Shown in pieces: positions 59,831-64,000 of a stretch of DNA of 64,000 bases. The stretch is from Dioszegia crocea (Eukaryota; Basidiomycota; Tremellomycetes; Tremellales; Bulleribasidiaceae). Position 1 is the stretch's first letter; each line of letters opens with the position of its first letter. Position numbers and translations under genes: made by a program. The notes below the pieces were generated by a model, which saw only the letters and a program-made list of their open reading frames with translations, was not told where the DNA came from and made no database searches. The DNA is taken from NCBI GenBank assembly GCA_001600615.1, contig BCKK01000004.1, forward strand, positions 1,762,309 to 1,826,308, given 5' to 3'.

Positions 59831-60148
59831 ATGGTCAGTGCGCTTTGACCTCAATCAAGAGGAAATTGGGGCTGACGGTATCAGGCGACTCCCTACTCTT
59901 CCACCGGCGCGTCACAATACGACTATGTCGAGCTTCGCCGTAACGCTGGCCAGGCTGACCTCTACTCCCTGAACGTCACCTATAATCCTTACTCCACCCC
60001 CAACACCTCACCTACAAGCGACATCAGCAGCACCCAATACACCCAATATACTACCCAGTACACTACATCCAACAGTACCTCAGTCGCCTCGTCGGGCACC
60101 TTCGGCGGAGGCGGAGATGGCGTGGTGTGGATCCATCAGTCGAGGTAG
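59831..60148 (+). CDS. small Ser/Thr/Tyr-rich protein of unknown function
   Basis: The first exon is the ATG alone (59831-59833). A 51-nt intron (GTCAGT, TGAC branch-like site, CAG) joins it to 59885-60148. The 87-residue product reads MATPYSSTGASQYDYVELRR, NAGQADLYSLNVTYNPYS, a Thr/Tyr/Gln tract (STQYTQYTTQYTTSNSTS) and SGTFGGGGDGVVWIHQSR. The in-frame second exon has no ATG of its own at the right place, which favours the splice. The folded part is at most 40 residues; the middle looks disordered. Another splice after SR is possible. No family recognised. Confidence 0.55.
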
Positions 60149-60529
60149 GGGGTGACAGGGGTAAAGGGGATGGAGGAGGAGATGGGGACGGGCGGTTAGA
60201 GAGAGTCAGAGAGGAAGGGGAGTTCTCACAGAGTCGTTGTAGCTCTAGTCCGCGCCAACATCGGCGACCTCCCACACATCATTGTACAAAACCCCAATCA
60301 CTCAAAAGGCTGGCCGCCAGACGTACACCGTATAAAAGCTCAATCATGCAAAGTTCTTAGTCTACTATAATGAGCTATTCATACCGCTGCAAGGGTCAAA
60401 GGGAAGAAAAGGTGTACACCGTAGTTTTTGAGGGTTGTACCCTTTAAAACGTCAAGGTCGGGGAGCTACGGACTTATATCTTTCCCTCGATCCAAAGGCG
60501 CAGATCCTGGTCTCGTCGAGAAGTCTGTG
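60149..60529. other. convergent intergenic region
   Basis: 381 bp between the small Tyr/Thr-rich gene and the CHY gene stop. Holds 3' UTRs; no gene seen. Confidence 0.5.
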
Positions 60530-61519
60530 TCATCTCCGAGATGGCCTGGTATCTAGCTTATCGCTGGAGTCTTTCCCCGTGAAGAGACTTCGGTCCACTG
60601 CGATCTTTTCTCGGTCGTCTTTGATCATTCTAATATAGTCAGCACTGAGCAGACAGCACAAGGAAGGGACAACATACCTCGAGTCCATTCTTGCATCCTC
60701 GCCTTCCACCCCAATCATCGCTTTTGGTTCTTTCGCTTCGACGACCTGGAAGTATCAGCTAACGCTCTCTTCGGGTAGATTGCGGACTGAGTTAGCCATA
60801 GGTCAGATGAGGATGACTAGTCGGAAAGACTCACATATTGATTATCACAATGGGGGCAATACTCGTCCGCTTCTTCATACTCCGTCATATCTTTCCGGAA
60901 GGCCTTCTTGCACTATGACCATCAGCTCTCGCTCTTGTAGTTTCGTAACTGAGGCCCTCTTCGTCCTTTAGCCCTGACATACCTTCTTACACATGAATGC
61001 CATCTCGACCGCTTTTCTCAATTCGTGCGTCTCAGATTCAGCATGACAGTCCGGGCACTGACAATCAGCTGTAATCCTGCACAGGCTGGTATTTTCCCAA
61101 ACATGATTGGTATCCTGCTCCTCCCGCCACATCCAAGGCCTCAGCGCAGCTGCGAGAAAAGTCAGACTCACATCAAACCACTTCTTGCAACATGGCGCCC
61201 GGATCGACACTTGCGCATTCAAGATGTGTTTACTGGGCGAGTCAGCCCCATACCACTACATTATGATGGAAACATCTCGCTGAGATAGAGGCAGAGTAAT
61301 TAGAGACTTGTAGCAGTAGCTCACCACATGATGTCTGGTCCACAAGGGGTCAGAATGGCGTGGCAAATGAAACGGTTCGGGCTGAGCGGGGGAGTGCGAT
61401 TGATGCCTTGTTGCGAAGCCGGAGCCGGATGTAGACTTTTCAAAGCGCTAAATGGAGTATCGTATCCCTCCAGACAGCAGTATACGTCGATAAGGGGGCA
61501 GTTGAACGCTCTAGGGTAG
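60530..61519 (-). CDS. CHY-type zinc-finger protein, 5' end uncertain
   Basis: The spliced exons read CKHILNAQVSIRAPCCKKWF, DCPDCHAESETHELRK, then CKKCKKAFRKDM, EYCPHCDNQYV, a short acidic exon and MIKDDREKIAVDRSLF, ending at 60530. The CxH, CC, CxxCH-x-E-x-x-x-H and two CxxC pairs are the zinc ligands of the CHY fold, found in plant/animal RCHY1 and in yeast Hot13. Without a RING domain it is closer in size to Hot13-like proteins. The nearest ATG is 61329, directly before the first CKH after a splice. The upstream frame is open and coding-like to about 61517 (CPLIDVYCCLEGYDTPFSAL, NRFICHAILTPCGPDIM) but has no ATG, so an earlier exon is likely. Confidence 0.7.
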
Positions 61520-61724
61520 ATGTAAATGGTGGATCACACAGCTATAGCTCGCCGGTACAAGCCTGCGCTCAAGATTCAAGCGCAAGTCGCGTCGTCGCGG
61601 AGATCGATCATATCTCCGTGCGTCGCCTGCAGTCATGCATGGAGTGCCGAGTGCTATACAAATGATCAACAAATGATACATGGACAACCACGCACAAGGT
61701 CAGACTGACCCTACGCCATACACC

Positions 61725-62919
61725 CTAACAATCCCTGCAAGAATCTGACTCTGGTCCTGGTGGTTCCGCCGGCGATCCGATCAGAGTGGACGATAGGGAG
61801 CAAGGTATGGAGTTTGCAGAACTAGGAATGGTTGGTGTCCTATCAGATGTGAGGCGGGAGAACGCCGTTACCAGGGCGGACGAGAATGCCCTTTTTGAAG
61901 AGACGACTACGTCCTTCGTAGACGACCAAGATGATGCGACGGCCCGGAGTACTGCTTTTCGTTGATCAATCGAACGATGGATTTGTCGGGTATCATGCTG
62001 ACGGGGTGTCAGTCCGGCCATTATCCCGGGCACATTACAGTCTACCTCACCTCTTTGACAAAGGGGCGAGTCTTAGAAGTCCCCAGACCCGCGGCCTGTC
62101 CTCTTGCCATAAAGATCTCATTCGGATTACCGTAAGGCGGGCGAGTGATTGTAGGCGGCGACAGTTGAAGGTGGCCCTGAAAAATGCGGATGACTTCACG
62201 ATCCTTGGTGTGTTCATCTCGCAGATGATTCTGCAATTGCCTGAGGATGAGGTAGGGCCAGGTTGACATGGATGCCGTTGTGTCAATGACGGTCGACAAC
62301 GCCTGGCGGAAACACTCGGGACTGGCAATGGAGGGGAAATCGCGGCGTACATCTCCGGCTGCTTCGAAGGTCGCACAGTTCCTGAAGAAGCTCGAGATGT
62401 AGACTGGAATATCAGTGTCAGGCCGAAACAAGGGTTCAGAAAAACGAACAATGCAGTGATTGAAGCTGTCCAACCGTCAGCGCTGGTCGTGATCTAAGGG
62501 AAATTTGAAGCTTACCTTGTTTTGGCTTCGAGTCAGTGATTCGTAAACGTATAGGTAATCTGGATCGGTGGGTTCGCCATCCGCTGCGATTGGTGTACCG
62601 ATCAAGGTGAGGTCTCGTAGTGAAGAGATCAGATTATGAAGATTGGCCGCTTCGATCCAGGTCTCGACGATTTCCGCTCTGGAGACCTAAGATGTGAGCG
62701 ATTTACATCAGATCGACTTACGATCACCTCGGTTCCGCCCACTCTCCACTTGAGGTGAGTTACAAAGATCGATTTGGATGCTTTACATTGGACGTAAGAG
62801 CAAGCAGCGGTCGACTGAGGGTCTGACCAGTCACATGTGCCGCCGCTCGCGATGACGAATGGGAGTGCCCCGGCGTGTAGTGGGCCGAACATGCCCGCGA
62901 ATCTGGACAATTCCGACAT
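61725..62919 (-). CDS. family copy 6: member of the microexon family, function unknown
   Basis: ATG at 62919 (MSELSRFAGMFGPLHAGALP). Landmarks: LPFVIASGGTCDW; SIFVTHLKWRVGG; VSRAEIVETWIEAANLHN; microexon 62450-62465 (LQSLHF across it); YISSFFRNCATFEAAGDV; STWPYLILRQLQNHLRD; and a last exon rich in Ser/Thr ending ESDSCRDC at 61725. All introns can be read as GT-AG; the one after the microexon starts GTTCGT, a weaker donor. No internal stop in the spliced frame (about 320 residues). Closest to copy 5. Lies between the CHY gene and Sec61 beta, both on the same strand. Confidence 0.7.
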
Positions 62920-63322
62920 TGTAACGGCTGATGTAAAGTATGACTAGAAGAATCAGCTGGTAGGCTGAAGTGCAGAGGATGAAACTAAACCATCGATCGT
63001 GATGCAGACTATGTAGCAGTTTCGATCGCCCACTTACCGTGTCGCGTCCTGATTGCGTGCCGGTAGAGTTAGGGGAAGTAAGAAGAGATTAGCAGAGATA
63101 TGTAACGAGATCCTCGTGGGAATGACGAGGATGGTGTGGCTGGACAGGGCTGCTCCATTACCATGGCCGAAACATCGCGCCATCTCTGCTCCACTCTGCC
63201 CACTACAGCCTGAGGAAACGCCACACCGAACCGATAAGACTATCATGCACCTCGTGCATTTTGTGGCCTTTGCCTAATATCAGATCCCATACCCCTCTCA
63301 GACCCATGCCCCATGCTCCACT
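62920..63322. other. intergenic region
   Basis: 403 bp between family copy 6 and the 3' end of the Sec61 beta gene, both on the minus strand. Promoter of copy 6; no gene seen. Confidence 0.5.
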
Positions 63323-64000
63323 CTATTTCGTGAACGCGCGAACGACCTTGGCGGTGATGTGGAGGAAAAAGATGGAGGCGATGAAGGAGATTGAGAGGAC
63401 GACGACGACGAAGGGATCACTGGGGTGTCAGTGAAGATATTGGATGTACTTGATGTGGGCCTTGGAACTGTAGAAAGGATGAAGAGTCAGAGAAGGATAA
63501 GAACAAGATAAATCGGCGGACTGCGGACTTTGAATCAGGGTATAGTATGGGAGAGGAAAGGAAGTTGTGGGCGCGATATACAATTCCCCCGCGCTTTGAG
63601 ACCATTTCTCAGAACAACTCGAAGGGTGGGACTAGCTCTCCCCCACAGACAGGTAGAATGTATCACCTAAAAGCAGGACATTAGGGTCAGAGGAAGGGGG
63701 AGCCAAAGGGCAGCTTCGACTATCTCCCTGGATCCTTCATTCCCTGTGGACTATACCCACAGCAAAGACTGATCCTTCCCTGGTGCACTATACACATCCC
63801 ATATCTGAACACCTCTCCAGCTTGATGCAAACTGTCGCAGCGAACAAAACAGACACTCACACTTTCAACCCGGCATCTCCAGAATCCGTGTATAGCTTCA
63901 ACATTGTGTTGGAGCTTCCGCCTGCACCTGCTGATCGAGAAGAGTTTGGTCGTGGGGCAGTTGGTGCTCGTCGACTGAGATATTAGCACAAGCAGACATG
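63323..64000 (-). CDS. SBH1: Sec61 translocon beta subunit, 5' end cut by the window edge
   Basis: Two exons are visible: 63861-63974 and 63323-63419. The first encodes RRAPTAPRPNSSRSAGAGGS, then SNTMLKLYTDSGDAGLKV; the second gives DPFVVVVLSISFIASIFFLH and ITAKVVRAFTK. The SNTMLKLYTD motif, the short link and one C-terminal membrane span are the hallmark of Sec61 beta / Sbh1, a small tail-anchored subunit of the ER protein-conducting channel. The 63974 boundary is a TCTCAG acceptor, so at least one more exon lies beyond the window. The intron between the two exons is 441 nt, about eight times the usual size here. Confidence 0.88.

Noticed and set aside
1..64000. tRNA or rRNA genes, CRISPR arrays, transposon ends or retroelement proteins
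   Set aside because: I looked for cloverleaf-like segments, regular spacer arrays, long terminal repeats and transposase or reverse-transcriptase motifs and found none I could support by eye; CRISPR is not expected in a fungus.

Overview
The window looks like nuclear DNA of a basidiomycete fungus, most probably a Tremellomycete (Cryptococcus/Kwoniella-like). Genes are dense and on both strands. Almost every gene is cut by many short introns (mostly 40-70 nt) with GTRNGT donors, CTGAC/CTAAC-type branch sites and AG acceptors. There are no operons, and the recognisable proteins are fungal housekeeping proteins. The genus is an inference; nothing in the window fixes it. Exon joins were made by eye, so the ends of multi-exon genes carry the stated uncertainty.

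Layout. 0-4 kb: a partial gene, the mitochondrial twin-CX9C protein CMC4 and a type II membrane O-fucosyltransferase-like protein. 4-15 kb: the nuclear-basket protein MLP1/TPR and a GAF-containing hybrid histidine kinase. 15-21 kb: poorly resolved small genes, then the importin MTR10. 22-27 kb: ribosome-biogenesis factor RRP12. 27-34 kb: a tail-anchored protein, a YCII-like protein and the carbon catabolite repressor MIG1/CreA. 38-46 kb: an alpha/beta hydrolase, a pRiA4b ORF-3-like gene with a disturbed frame, an SDR epimerase, spliceosomal SmE, homoserine kinase THR1 and a small unknown. 47-60 kb: the Byr4/Bfa1 mitotic-exit GAP scaffold, an unresolved membrane protein, a Dal5-type MFS permease, a secreted PhoD-type phosphatase and a Tyr/Thr-rich small protein. 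60-64 kb: a CHY zinc-finger protein and the 3' part of Sec61 beta.

The most unusual content is a dispersed paralogous family I do not recognise. Six copies lie at about 20.9-22.1 kb (+, broken), 30.2-31.4 kb (+), 35.5-36.5 kb (-), 37.0-37.9 kb (-), 46.2-47.3 kb (-) and 61.7-62.9 kb (-). Each encodes about 250-310 residues with a PF-(I/V)-x-A-(T/S/A) motif, an IF(I/V)TH motif, an SR-x-E-(I/V/L)-V-(D/E)-x-W block opening exon 2, and then a microexon of exactly 16 nt between a phase-0 and a phase-1 intron. I called them paralogues from shared motifs and shared exon structure, with no database search. They sit between ordinary conserved genes, as expected for a lineage-specific expansion; one copy is a pseudogene and others show unusual splice sites.

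Two promoter regions stand out. The 1.5 kb divergent region between the Dal5-like permease and the PhoD phosphatase carries an inverted GATA pair and a six-copy GTGAC cluster.
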